NCBI GenBank assembly: GCA_964486935.1
Contig: CAZAPG010000009.1
Span: 1-64,000, forward strand
Origin: CAZAPG01 sp964486935
GTDB taxonomy: Bacteria > Chloroflexota > Anaerolineae > 4572-78 > J111
DNA: 64,000 bases
Direction of reading: 5' to 3'
Shown here: positions 7,895 through 15,678 of the stretch, piece by piece
How the letters are laid out: every line of letters starts with the position of its first letter
Position numbering within the stretch: position 1 is the stretch's first letter
The notes under the pieces: generated by a model
Databases searched by the model: none
The model's input: the letters and a program-made list of their open reading frames with translations, nothing else
Told to the model about the DNA's origin: nothing
Position numbers and translations under genes: made by a program

Positions 7895-9477
7895 ACAGCA
7901 ATTTTACCGACACGCTTGATACCGCCCTGCGCCGAATGGCCGGGGGTGAAACTGTAGCAACTATTCTGGTTGACTATCCCGCCCGGCACGACGCTTTGGA
8001 ACCTCTGCTGGAAACAGCCGCCGCGCTGCAACTGCTCCGCCCGGTGGCGCTGCCCGCACTGGAAGCCCTGCAATCAGACCGCAACGAATTTCTGCGGTCT
8101 ATCTCAACGGCGCAGCGCCAACCCGTAACTTTGGGGCTGTGGCCGGGGCTGAAAACGTGGTTTGTTCATCGTCTATCCCGCTTTGCCAATACCTATCAAA
8201 GAAAGGAACCAAGACGTATGAGCACCCTGCTGGCTAAAGCAGCATTAATTATAACCCTGTTGGTAGGAACCGTGGGCGGAGCCGCCGTTGTTTCGGCGGA
8301 TAGCCTGCCCGGTTCACCGCTTTACCCCTTAAAGCAAGTAATGGAGCAGGCCCGGCTGGGCCTGGCCGATAATCCGGCTGACCAGGCCGCCCTGCACCTG
8401 GTTATGGCTCAAAATCGGGTGCAGGAAATGATGCAACTGGCCATAAAAGGCAGCGCGCCCGGTGAGGCCACATTGACCCAACTCCAGTTGCATTTAAACC
8501 AGGCGTTGCACCTGGCCGCCCAGGCTCCAGATGAAACCATGAACGGCTTGCTCATCCGAACCCGGCAGATGGTTCAGGCCCAAACCCAGGCCCTGACGCA
8601 AACGCAGGCCCGCGTGGGCGAGTCGGCCCAGGAGCCGCTGGGAAAAGCCTATCAATTGCTCAACCAGGCGGGGCAGGAAGCCGAGGCCGGATTGCAAGAC
8701 CCCCAAACCTTCCGCTGGCGACACGCCGAAAATCGGCCTGCGGAAGCGCCGCCGCAGCCGGTGGTCGAACCGCAACCCGGCGGCCCCAATGAGTCGCCCG
8801 GCAATCCTGACCAGCCGTGCAGTGGAGCAGGTTGTCAACCGGAGGGCGAGCAGCACCGATATGGGCCAATGCCCGACAAACCTGATATCGTCAGGCCCGC
8901 CGGTAATACTGAACCGCTTTGCGCCAACGGCAAGTGCGAACCGGTGGGCGACAAGCATCAATATGGCCTGAACAGCGAAGAGAAGCGGCCCGGCCCCGGT
9001 GAACCCGGCGGCAACCCAGAACCGGCCTGTGATGGCGACGACTGTGTGCCGGTTGGCGATGAGCATCACTACGGGCAAGAGGGCGACACGCCGCAACCCG
9101 GCCCCGGTGAACCCGGCGGCAATCCCGACCCCACCTGCGACGGGGTTGATTGCGAACCTGTTGGCGACCAACACCAATACGGGCCGCAGCCCAATCAACC
9201 GGGTTCCGGCGAACCCGGCGGCAGCAATACCGCCAATGAAACTAATCCGCCGCAACCGGCTAATCCCAATCCAAACCCCGAACCGATTTCACCGCCGAAT
9301 AATGGCGATAATGGCAGCGGCAACAGTGGCAGTAGTGATGGCAACAGCAGTAATAATGATAGCGGCGGCAGCAGTAATGATAATAGCAGTAGTAATAACG
9401 ATAGCGGCGGCAGCAGTGACAACGGCGGTGGAGGCAGCGGCGACGGCGGCGGTAATGGTGGTGGAAAAGGCAACTAA
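7891..9477 (+). CDS. DUF5667 membrane protein, likely anti-sigma, with Cys-repeat extracellular tail
   Basis: 528 residues. A cytoplasmic N-terminal part (1-108) plausibly binds the coupled sigma factor. A membrane segment spans about 113-135, and a DUF5667 domain (about 136-240) begins at DSLPGSPLYPLKQV. A long extracellular tail follows. The tail holds four copies of a roughly 45-residue unit with a Cys-x4-Cys pair (for example CDGDDCVPVGDEHHYG) separated by GPGEPGGNP, and then an Asn/Gly/Ser low-complexity end. No zinc-finger anti-sigma motif is present. An AAAGGA site lies just before the internal ATG at codon 110 (8218), which could give a shorter membrane form without the N-terminal part. 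Confidence 0.85.
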   Translation: MNSNFTDTLDTALRRMAGGETVATILVDYPARHDALEPLLETAAALQLLRPVALPALEALQSDRNEFLRSISTAQRQPVTLGLWPGLKTWFVHRLSRFANTYQRKEPRRMSTLLAKAALIITLLVGTVGGAAVVSADSLPGSPLYPLKQVMEQARLGLADNPADQAALHLVMAQNRVQEMMQLAIKGSAPGEATLTQLQLHLNQALHLAAQAPDETMNGLLIRTRQMVQAQTQALTQTQARVGESAQEPLGKAYQLLNQAGQEAEAGLQDPQTFRWRHAENRPAEAPPQPVVEPQPGGPNESPGNPDQPCSGAGCQPEGEQHRYGPMPDKPDIVRPAGNTEPLCANGKCEPVGDKHQYGLNSEEKRPGPGEPGGNPEPACDGDDCVPVGDEHHYGQEGDTPQPGPGEPGGNPDPTCDGVDCEPVGDQHQYGPQPNQPGSGEPGGSNTANETNPPQPANPNPNPEPISPPNNGDNGSGNSGSSDGNSSNNDSGGSSNDNSSSNNDSGGSSDNGGGGSGDGGGNGGGKGN

Positions 9478-9513
9478 ATGATACCGCCCCGGCGGCTTAT
9501 TGGCCTGTACCAA

Positions 9514-9548
9514 CAGGGGGCGACGATAAGTCGCCCCCTGCGCTTTTT
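9514..9548 (+). terminator. intrinsic terminator after the sigma/anti-sigma operon
   Basis: An 11-bp perfect GC-rich stem (CAGGGGGCGAC/GTCGCCCCCTG) with a 5-nt loop, followed by CGCTTTTT. This opens the 9478-9871 intergenic stretch, which otherwise holds only regulatory sites. Confidence 0.9.
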
Positions 9549-9659
9549 AAATTACGGGGTAAGCATATTTAAACCTTAACACTTATGCAGCGCTTGCTTT
9601 TTGCCTTAAGGCGTTATGCGGCTTTGTTTTTGGCAGGGGTGTCCCCCCCAAGTCAAATA

Positions 9660-9673
9660 GTGACAATTGTCAC
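9660..9673. promoter_or_regulatory. CRP-like palindromic site GTGA-N6-TCAC
   Basis: GTGACAATTGTCAC is a perfect 14-bp palindrome with the GTGA-N6-TCAC spacing of CRP/FNR-superfamily sites. A possible weak promoter (TTGTCA at 9667, GATACT at 9691, 18-bp spacing) overlaps it. The regulator is not in the window. Confidence 0.45.
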
Positions 9674-9762
9674 AGTAATTCGTTACGCCTGATACTACTG
9701 GTTTGATGCGGTCTGCGCTATGCTTAAGTTATCTCAACCAGGGGTTTAGGTTTAAATAGGTA

Positions 9763-9792
9763 TTGACATTTTTTGGCTAATGAGAGTATAAT
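9763..9792 (+). promoter_or_regulatory. consensus sigma-70 promoter of the ABC exporter operon
   Basis: TTGACA (9763-9768) and TATAAT (9787-9792), both perfect hexamers, are separated by 18 bp. Transcription should begin near 9799, within the palindromic operator that follows, and read into the exporter genes. Confidence 0.85.
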
Positions 9793-9799
9793 GAATGCG

Positions 9800-9825
9800 T
9801 ACTCAGTCATATGAGTAAATACTCA
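9800..9825. promoter_or_regulatory. TetR-like operator over the exporter start site
   Basis: Three alternating half-sites are seen: TACTCA (9800-9805), TGAGTA (9812-9817) and TACTCA (9820-9825), giving two overlapping dyads, one with a 6-bp and one with a 2-bp centre. They cover the expected transcription start, as TetR-family repressor sites of exporters often do. No TetR gene is adjacent. Confidence 0.6.
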
Positions 9826-9871
9826 CTTTGTCAGCGTCGGTTGGTTGTGGACTATTGAAAGCTGGAATGTC

Positions 9872-10993
9872 ATGCTGCTGCGCACCCTTAGTTTAATCCG
9901 CAAAGAAATCATTCACATTTCGCGCGACCCACGCACCCTGGCCATTATGATTGTGATGCCGCTGGTGATGCTGATTTTGTTGGGCTATGCCGCCACCACC
10001 GATATTGAGCATCTGCGTACCGCCGTTTACGATGGCGACAAAACCCCCCAGAGTCGAGACCTCATCGAGGCTTACCAGGCTTCCAATTATTTCGACGTTA
10101 TTTTCTATGTTGAAAAAGAAGAGGGCTTGCGTTATCTAATTGATCACGATGATGTACGTAGTGCGTTCATCATCCCCCCCGGCTATGGCCGTGATATGGC
10201 CGCGCACAAACGGGCGCAAATAGGCTTTCTGGTTGATGGTTCAGACCCGGCTGTGGCCAGAACGGTTTTTGCTGCATCGCAGCAAGTGGGGCAATCTGTT
10301 TCGACGGAACTCATCGAGCAACGACTTGGTATAGACATGAACAGCTTACCCGGCGTGGAGGTCAGGCCTCGCGTTTGGTACAACCCCAACCTCGAAAGCT
10401 CCCACTTTATGATCCCCGGTACAATTGTGATTGTCCTTTTTCTGTTTACCACGTTGTTTACCTCTACCTCCATTGTTCGGGAGCGCGAGTTGGGCACCAT
10501 TGAACAATTAATTGTCACCCCTATCCGTCCCATCGAATTGGTGGTTGCCAAAGTGTTGCCTTATATTCTGGTCTCTTTTTTCGTCATCATCGAGGTGCTA
10601 ACCCTGGGAGTGTTGATTTTTGGCGTGCCGATTAACGGCAGTATCTCCCTGCTTTTGGGCTTGTGCAGCCTGTTTCTGGTTACCGCTCTGGGCATTGGCA
10701 TTTTCATTTCCAGCGTTGCCAAAACACAGGTAGAGGCGTTTTTAATGACCTTTGCCACCATCATGCCTACCATCTTCTTGAGCGGCTTCTTTTTCCCTAT
10801 CGAGGCCATGCCCTGGCCGCTGCAATTTCTCAGTTCTATCATCCCGGCCAAATATGGCCTGATTATCGTTCGTGGCATCCTGCTAAAGGGGGTTGGACTT
10901 GAGATTCTGCACGAGCAGGTTGTCGCCATTCTAATTTTTGCCGCTATTATTGTCACTCTGGCCTCAACCCGCTTTAAGAAAAAGTTGGGCTGA
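9872..10993 (+). CDS. ABC-2 type exporter permease 1 (YbhR/YbhS-like)
   Basis: 373 residues from ATG 9872. This start aligns with that of the downstream paralogue and is preferred to the TTG at 9845. One N-terminal membrane helix follows the RDPRTLAIMIVMPLVMLILLGYA motif. A large extracytoplasmic domain comes next (about 50-170), then five C-terminal helices beginning at MIPGTIVIVLFLFTTLF with the signature IVRERELGTIEQLIVTPI. It is closely similar to the next gene and should form a heterodimeric membrane channel with it. The YbhR/YbhS/YhiI type exports drugs or other hydrophobic compounds; the substrate is unknown here. Confidence 0.92.
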   Translation: MLLRTLSLIRKEIIHISRDPRTLAIMIVMPLVMLILLGYAATTDIEHLRTAVYDGDKTPQSRDLIEAYQASNYFDVIFYVEKEEGLRYLIDHDDVRSAFIIPPGYGRDMAAHKRAQIGFLVDGSDPAVARTVFAASQQVGQSVSTELIEQRLGIDMNSLPGVEVRPRVWYNPNLESSHFMIPGTIVIVLFLFTTLFTSTSIVRERELGTIEQLIVTPIRPIELVVAKVLPYILVSFFVIIEVLTLGVLIFGVPINGSISLLLGLCSLFLVTALGIGIFISSVAKTQVEAFLMTFATIMPTIFLSGFFFPIEAMPWPLQFLSSIIPAKYGLIIVRGILLKGVGLEILHEQVVAILIFAAIIVTLASTRFKKKLG

Positions 10994-11026
10994 ACGATAG
11001 GCTATCAACAAACGGATAAATGAGCC

Positions 11027-12148
11027 ATGTTGTTGCGACTTTTGAATCTGGTCTATAAAGAATTTATCCACATTCGACGCGACCCACGAACGTTGTTCAT
11101 TATGATTGTGATGCCCCTGGTGATGTTGATTTTGTTGGGCTATGCCGCCACCACCGATATTGAACACCTGCGTATTGCCGTTTATGATGGCGACAAGAGC
11201 GCGGAAAGCCGCCGCCTTATTGAAGCCTACCGCGCCTCTAACGCTTTTGATATCGTCAGATTTGTAGCCAGAGAGGGCAACCTGGCTTATTTAATTGACC
11301 ACGGCGATGTGCGCGGAGCGCTGGTCATCCCTGCCGGTTATGGCCGGAAAATGGAGGCCCAGGAAAAAACCCAGGTAGCCTTTTTAATTGACGGCTCAGA
11401 CCCAACGGCAGCCAATACCGTTTTTTCAGCCTCGCAAAGTGTGGGCCAGGCTGTCACCATTAACCTTATTGAGCAAAGGTTGGGCCGGCCGATTGACAAA
11501 ATGCCGGGAGTCGAAGTCAGACCCCGCGTCTGGTACAACCCCAACCTGAAAAGCGCTTATTTTATGATCCCCGGCATGATGGTGATAGTGCTCTTTGTCT
11601 TTACCATTCTCTTTACCGCCACCTCAATTGTGCGGGAACGAGAATTGGGGACCATTGAACAATTGATTGTCACCCCCATTCGGCCCCTGGAACTGGTAGT
11701 TGCCAAAGTGCTGCCCTATGTAGTGGTTTCTTTTGTGGTTGTCATCGAGGTGCTGGCAATTGGGATGTTGCTTTTTGGCGTGCCAATTAATGGCAGCGTG
11801 CCCCTGCTGTTGGGGTTGGCAGCCCTGTTTTTGCTGACATCTCTGGGCGTAGGCATCCTGGTCTCCAGTGTGGCTACTACCCAACAAGAAGCCCTGCTGA
11901 TGACCTTTGCCACAGCCCTGCCAACAGTCTATCTAAGCGGTTTCCTGTTTCCCATCGAAGCGATGCCGCGCTGGTTGCAGTTTATTACATATCTGGTGCC
12001 GGCCCGGTACGCAATGGTTATTATGCGCGGTATTATTTTGAAAGGGGTAGGTATTGAGATTTTAAGGGAGCAGGTGGTGGCTGTGCTGGTTTTTAGCGCC
12101 ATTGTAGTGCTGCTGGCGGCCACCCGCTTTAAGAAAAAGCTCGACTGA
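11027..12148 (+). CDS. ABC-2 type exporter permease 2 (YbhR/YbhS-like)
   Basis: 373 residues, the same length as the first permease and similar from end to end (RRDPRTLFIMIVMPLVMLILLGYAATTDIEHLR, VRERELGTIEQLIVTPIRPLELVVAKVLPYV). DNA similarity is also high in the first 150 bp, so this is a tandem duplication. Topology is one helix, an external domain, then five helices. It starts 33 bp after permease 1 and ends 8 bp before the first ATPase, so it is one operon. Confidence 0.92.
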   Translation: MLLRLLNLVYKEFIHIRRDPRTLFIMIVMPLVMLILLGYAATTDIEHLRIAVYDGDKSAESRRLIEAYRASNAFDIVRFVAREGNLAYLIDHGDVRGALVIPAGYGRKMEAQEKTQVAFLIDGSDPTAANTVFSASQSVGQAVTINLIEQRLGRPIDKMPGVEVRPRVWYNPNLKSAYFMIPGMMVIVLFVFTILFTATSIVRERELGTIEQLIVTPIRPLELVVAKVLPYVVVSFVVVIEVLAIGMLLFGVPINGSVPLLLGLAALFLLTSLGVGILVSSVATTQQEALLMTFATALPTVYLSGFLFPIEAMPRWLQFITYLVPARYAMVIMRGIILKGVGIEILREQVVAVLVFSAIVVLLAATRFKKKLD

Positions 12149-12156
12149 CGCAAACT

Positions 12157-13125
12157 ATGAACAATTCAAACAAAACTGTCATCAAAACAGATCAGTTAAC
12201 CAGGCAATTCGACCGGCTGGTAGCGGTAGATTGCCTCAACCTTGAAATTAAAGAGCGCGAAATTTTTGGATTAATTGGACCGGACGGCGCCGGCAAAACC
12301 ACCACCCTGCGGATGCTGGCCGCCATTATGGACCCTACCGGCGGCAACGCCGCCATCGCCGGGTTTGATTTGCGTAAACAGCCGGAGCGCATCAAAGAGC
12401 GCATCGGCTACATGGCCCAGCAATTTGCCCTGTACGGCGATCTGACAGTGCTGGAAAACATCAACTTTTTTGCCGATGTGTACGGCGTGCGTGGTAAAAA
12501 ACGCCGGGAACGCACCGAACGGCTGCTGGAATTTGCCCGCCTGACCGAGTTCACCCACCGCCGGGCTGGCCGGCTCTCCGGCGGCATGAAAAAGAAGCTG
12601 GGTCTGGCCTGCGCCCTCATCCACGAGCCGGATATTCTCTACCTGGATGAGCCGACCACCGGCGTCGACCCGGTTTCGCGGCGGGAGTTTTGGGATATCC
12701 TGGCCAATCTACACACCGAGGGCGCCACCATTCTGGTCAGCACCCCTTACATGGACGAAGCCGAACGCTGTTCGCGGGTTGGCCTGATGTACGTCGGCCA
12801 ACTGGTTGAACAAGGCACGCCCAACTACATCAAGGGGCTGATTTCGGGTGAACTCATCGAATTTCGACCCGTATCAGAGCAACTGCGCGGGGTTGGGCTG
12901 CTGCGCCGGGTCGACCGGCTACTCTTACAGCAAGAAGGGATTTTAGAAGTGCAAACCTACGGCGACCTGATACACCTATTTGTGGATAACATTGCCCAAC
13001 GACGCCCTCAGTTAGAAGCTGTCCTGGCCGCCGAGCAAATTAACATGGCCGACCTTCGGCAAACGACGCCCCGCATGGAAGAAGCCTTCATCTCGTTGAT
13101 TGGCAAAATGGAAGAGGCAAAGTAG
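12157..13125 (+). CDS. ABC exporter ATPase 1, degenerate switch histidine
   Basis: 322 residues. Walker A GPDGAGKTTT (about 45-54), signature LSGGMKKKLGLACALIHEP, Walker B ILYLDEPTTGVDP and D-loop are intact. The H-loop reads STPYMDEAER, with Pro in place of the usual His. The Asp in Walker A and the missing H-loop His resemble, from memory, the N-terminal half of the double ATPase YbhF. Here the two halves appear as separate genes. It should pair with the next ATPase and bind both permeases at the inner face of the membrane. Confidence 0.92.
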   Translation: MNNSNKTVIKTDQLTRQFDRLVAVDCLNLEIKEREIFGLIGPDGAGKTTTLRMLAAIMDPTGGNAAIAGFDLRKQPERIKERIGYMAQQFALYGDLTVLENINFFADVYGVRGKKRRERTERLLEFARLTEFTHRRAGRLSGGMKKKLGLACALIHEPDILYLDEPTTGVDPVSRREFWDILANLHTEGATILVSTPYMDEAERCSRVGLMYVGQLVEQGTPNYIKGLISGELIEFRPVSEQLRGVGLLRRVDRLLLQQEGILEVQTYGDLIHLFVDNIAQRRPQLEAVLAAEQINMADLRQTTPRMEEAFISLIGKMEEAK

Positions 13126-13225
13126 TAAAAATTACGTTTAAGGCGAGAATAGGCGCATATTGCGTCGGGCGTATTCTGTAAAACTTACGCGCTACGTAAC
13201 ACCCAATCCAGGAGTTACCTGACCA

Positions 13226-14188
13226 ATGAGTCAGCAAACAAATAACAACCCGGCCATCGAGGTTCACAACCTGACCAAAAAATTTGGTGAGTTTGTGGCA
13301 GTTAACAACGTGAACTTTGAAGTGCCCCGTGGCGAGATATTTGGCTTTTTAGGGCCAAATGGCGCGGGCAAAACCACCACCATCCGTATGCTGCTGGGCC
13401 TGCTGACGCCCACCGGCGGCAGCGCCCGCGTAGTGGGCTACGATGTAATTACCCAGGGCGAGTTGATGCGCCAGCGGATTGGCTACATGAGCCAGAAATT
13501 TAGTCTCTACAACGACCTGACCGTGGATGAAAATCTGAATTTTTACGGCGGCGTTTACGGCGTGCGCGGGCAAAGGTTGAAAGAACGCAAAAAATACATT
13601 TTGCAGATGGCCGGCCTGATGGGGCGAGAGCGAGAATTGACCCGCAACCTGTCTGGCGGCTGGAAGCAGCGGTTGGCCCTGGGGGTCGCCATTATTCATC
13701 AGCCAGAAGTGCTTTTTCTGGATGAACCGACGGCCGGGGTGGACCCTATCTCCCGCCGGGCCTTTTGGGAATTGATTTACGACCTGGCCGAGGGCGGCGC
13801 CGCCATTTTGGTAACTACCCACTACATGGACGAGGCCGAACACTGTCAGCAACTGGTTTTTATCCAGCGCGGAAATCTGGTGGCGCAGGGTTCGCCGGAA
13901 CAGGTCAAACTAACCCAAATGCGCGGCGATGTGTTAGAAGTTGATTGCGATGATGCCGGTCGGGCGGTGCCGCTACTGCGTAATTTGAACCTGTTTGAAG
14001 AGGTGGCGCTGTATGGCGCCCTCATTCACGTTGTTACCGGTGAAGCCGAAACGCACATCCCCTTCATTGAAAAGACCCTGACAGAAAATGGCATCAACGT
14101 TACCCTGGTTGAGCGGATTGCCCCCTCGTTGGAAGATGTTTTCATCTCCAGCGCCCGCGAGGCCGAGAAAGTGCTGGGAGTCAGGTAA
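13226..14188 (+). CDS. ABC exporter ATPase 2
   Basis: 320 residues with AGGAG before the ATG. Walker A GPNGAGKTTT, signature LSGGWKQRLALGVAIIHQP, Walker B VLFLDEPTAGVDP, and an intact H-loop (TTHYMDEAEH). It corresponds to the C-terminal half of YbhF and would supply the fully active site in a heterodimer with ATPase 1. The 100-bp gap before it (13126-13225) holds only a weak imperfect hairpin. It is followed after 29 bp by a HlyD adaptor. Confidence 0.92.
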   Translation: MSQQTNNNPAIEVHNLTKKFGEFVAVNNVNFEVPRGEIFGFLGPNGAGKTTTIRMLLGLLTPTGGSARVVGYDVITQGELMRQRIGYMSQKFSLYNDLTVDENLNFYGGVYGVRGQRLKERKKYILQMAGLMGRERELTRNLSGGWKQRLALGVAIIHQPEVLFLDEPTAGVDPISRRAFWELIYDLAEGGAAILVTTHYMDEAEHCQQLVFIQRGNLVAQGSPEQVKLTQMRGDVLEVDCDDAGRAVPLLRNLNLFEEVALYGALIHVVTGEAETHIPFIEKTLTENGINVTLVERIAPSLEDVFISSAREAEKVLGVR

Positions 14189-14217
14189 AAAGCAACAGCA
14201 GCGGAGGTAAACAACTA

Positions 14218-15618
14218 ATGAAGCAAAGAATAATACCTGTGCTCATAATTTTGTTAATTATCGGCGCGGTTGGCGGCGGAGCCTGGTATTTTCGCCAGAA
14301 TCCCGACCGGCTTACCCAACTACAACTTAGATTGGGCCTGATTAGCCCCGAAGAAGCGAGCGGCATCTACGCTGTTTCTGGCTACATTGAAGCCGACGAG
14401 GTGCAGGTGGCCGCCGAAACGCGAGGCCGTATTGCCCGGCTGATGGTAGACGAGGGCGATTACGTTCAGGCCGGCCAGCGACTGGTCGAGCTGGATACAG
14501 CTTTGCTAGAGACGCAAACGGTGCAGGCGCGGGCCAAAATTGACACAGCCAGGGCGCAACTGGCCAAAGTGGAAGCCGGCGCGCGGGCCGAGGAAATTGC
14601 CAAAGCCGAGGCCGCCGTGGCCGTAGCCCAGGCCAAAGCCGAGGCCGCCCGCGTTCAGTGGCAGGATGCCATCACCCTGCGCGATAATCCGCAAGAGTTG
14701 AATATGCAAATTGACGCGGCCAGGACCACCCTGCAACTGGCCGAACTGCGTATTAATTCGGCCATTCCGGCCAAAGATGCCAGCGAGACCATGTGGGACC
14801 TGCGCCGCCAGCAGTGGACATATGCTCAAGAAGAGCATCACAAATGCCGCACCAACCCGTTTACCGGCGCCAAAATGTGCGTTACCATCAACCTTGATGA
14901 AGGTACCAAACAAAATTTTGGCGTTGCCTGGAATTTTGCCGGGGCTGACATGTGGGAAGCCTGGGTCGATTTGAACACGGCCATTGCTGCCCGCGACGAT
15001 GCCCAAACCACCCTGGCCGACCTGCTGCGCCTGCGCGATGACCCGCAAGAGGCCCAAATTAAGGTGGCCCAGGCCAACGCCGCCTACCAAACCGCTCTGG
15101 CCGAGGTTGAGGTAGCCAAAGCAAAATTGGCGCAGTTGGAAGCCGGTCCCCGCGCCGAACAGGTGGCCGTGGCCGAAGCCCAGTTAAAGCAGGCCGAGGC
15201 TAACCTGGCCGCGCTGCAAGTTCAATGGAACAAGTCGGCCCTGTCAGCGCCAATGTCAGGCTGGGTGGTCGAGCGGGTGGCGCACGAAGGTGAAATGGCT
15301 CAACCCGGCGCTCCCCTGCTAACATTGGCCAATTTAGACCGGCTCAGTTTGACCGTCTACGTGCCAGCGCCGGATATCAGCCTGGTAGCCGTGGGCCGGC
15401 AGGTTGAGGTGTTTGTCGACACCTTTCCGGGCGAGCCGTTTACCGGCCAGATTACCTTTATCAGCGATGAGGCTGAATTTACGCCCAAAAACGTGCAAAC
15501 CAAAGAGGAACGTGTCAACACTGTTTTTGCGGTCAAAATTAGTTTGGAAAACAAAGATCAGCGTCTGAAACCCGGTATGCCCGCCGACGCGGTTTTATCA
15601 AAGGGGCCAGGGATTTAG
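14218..15618 (+). CDS. HlyD/YbhG-like membrane fusion protein
   Basis: 466 residues with GCGGAGG upstream. An N-terminal membrane anchor (4-24) is followed by a biotinyl-lipoyl half (VAAETRGRIARLMVDEGDYVQAGQRLVELD), a long alpha-helical hairpin (about 100-345) rich in Ala/Gln, the returning lipoyl half (LSAPMSGWVVERVAHEGEMAQPG), and a beta-barrel region ending in DQRLKPGMPADAVL. The helical hairpin contains an unusual insert with two cysteines (HHKCRTNPFTGAKMCV, about 202-217). It would link the permeases to the cell envelope. Confidence 0.92.
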   Translation: MKQRIIPVLIILLIIGAVGGGAWYFRQNPDRLTQLQLRLGLISPEEASGIYAVSGYIEADEVQVAAETRGRIARLMVDEGDYVQAGQRLVELDTALLETQTVQARAKIDTARAQLAKVEAGARAEEIAKAEAAVAVAQAKAEAARVQWQDAITLRDNPQELNMQIDAARTTLQLAELRINSAIPAKDASETMWDLRRQQWTYAQEEHHKCRTNPFTGAKMCVTINLDEGTKQNFGVAWNFAGADMWEAWVDLNTAIAARDDAQTTLADLLRLRDDPQEAQIKVAQANAAYQTALAEVEVAKAKLAQLEAGPRAEQVAVAEAQLKQAEANLAALQVQWNKSALSAPMSGWVVERVAHEGEMAQPGAPLLTLANLDRLSLTVYVPAPDISLVAVGRQVEVFVDTFPGEPFTGQITFISDEAEFTPKNVQTKEERVNTVFAVKISLENKDQRLKPGMPADAVLSKGPGI

Positions 15619-15678
15619 AAAGCAGTTGGTGATTGGCCGGTAGCCGTTTTGGGCTAACGGCTTAAGCGAGGCGCAATT

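Noticed and set aside
8800..9200. Cys-x4-Cys repeats as zinc-finger anti-sigma motifs
   Set aside because: They lie after the membrane helix, thus outside the cell, and lack the HxxxCxxC spacing of ZAS proteins.
9630..9660. A third MITE copy, from the GGGGTGTCCCCCCC stretch
   Set aside because: Only the G/C core resembles the elements; no terminal repeats or flanking duplication are found.
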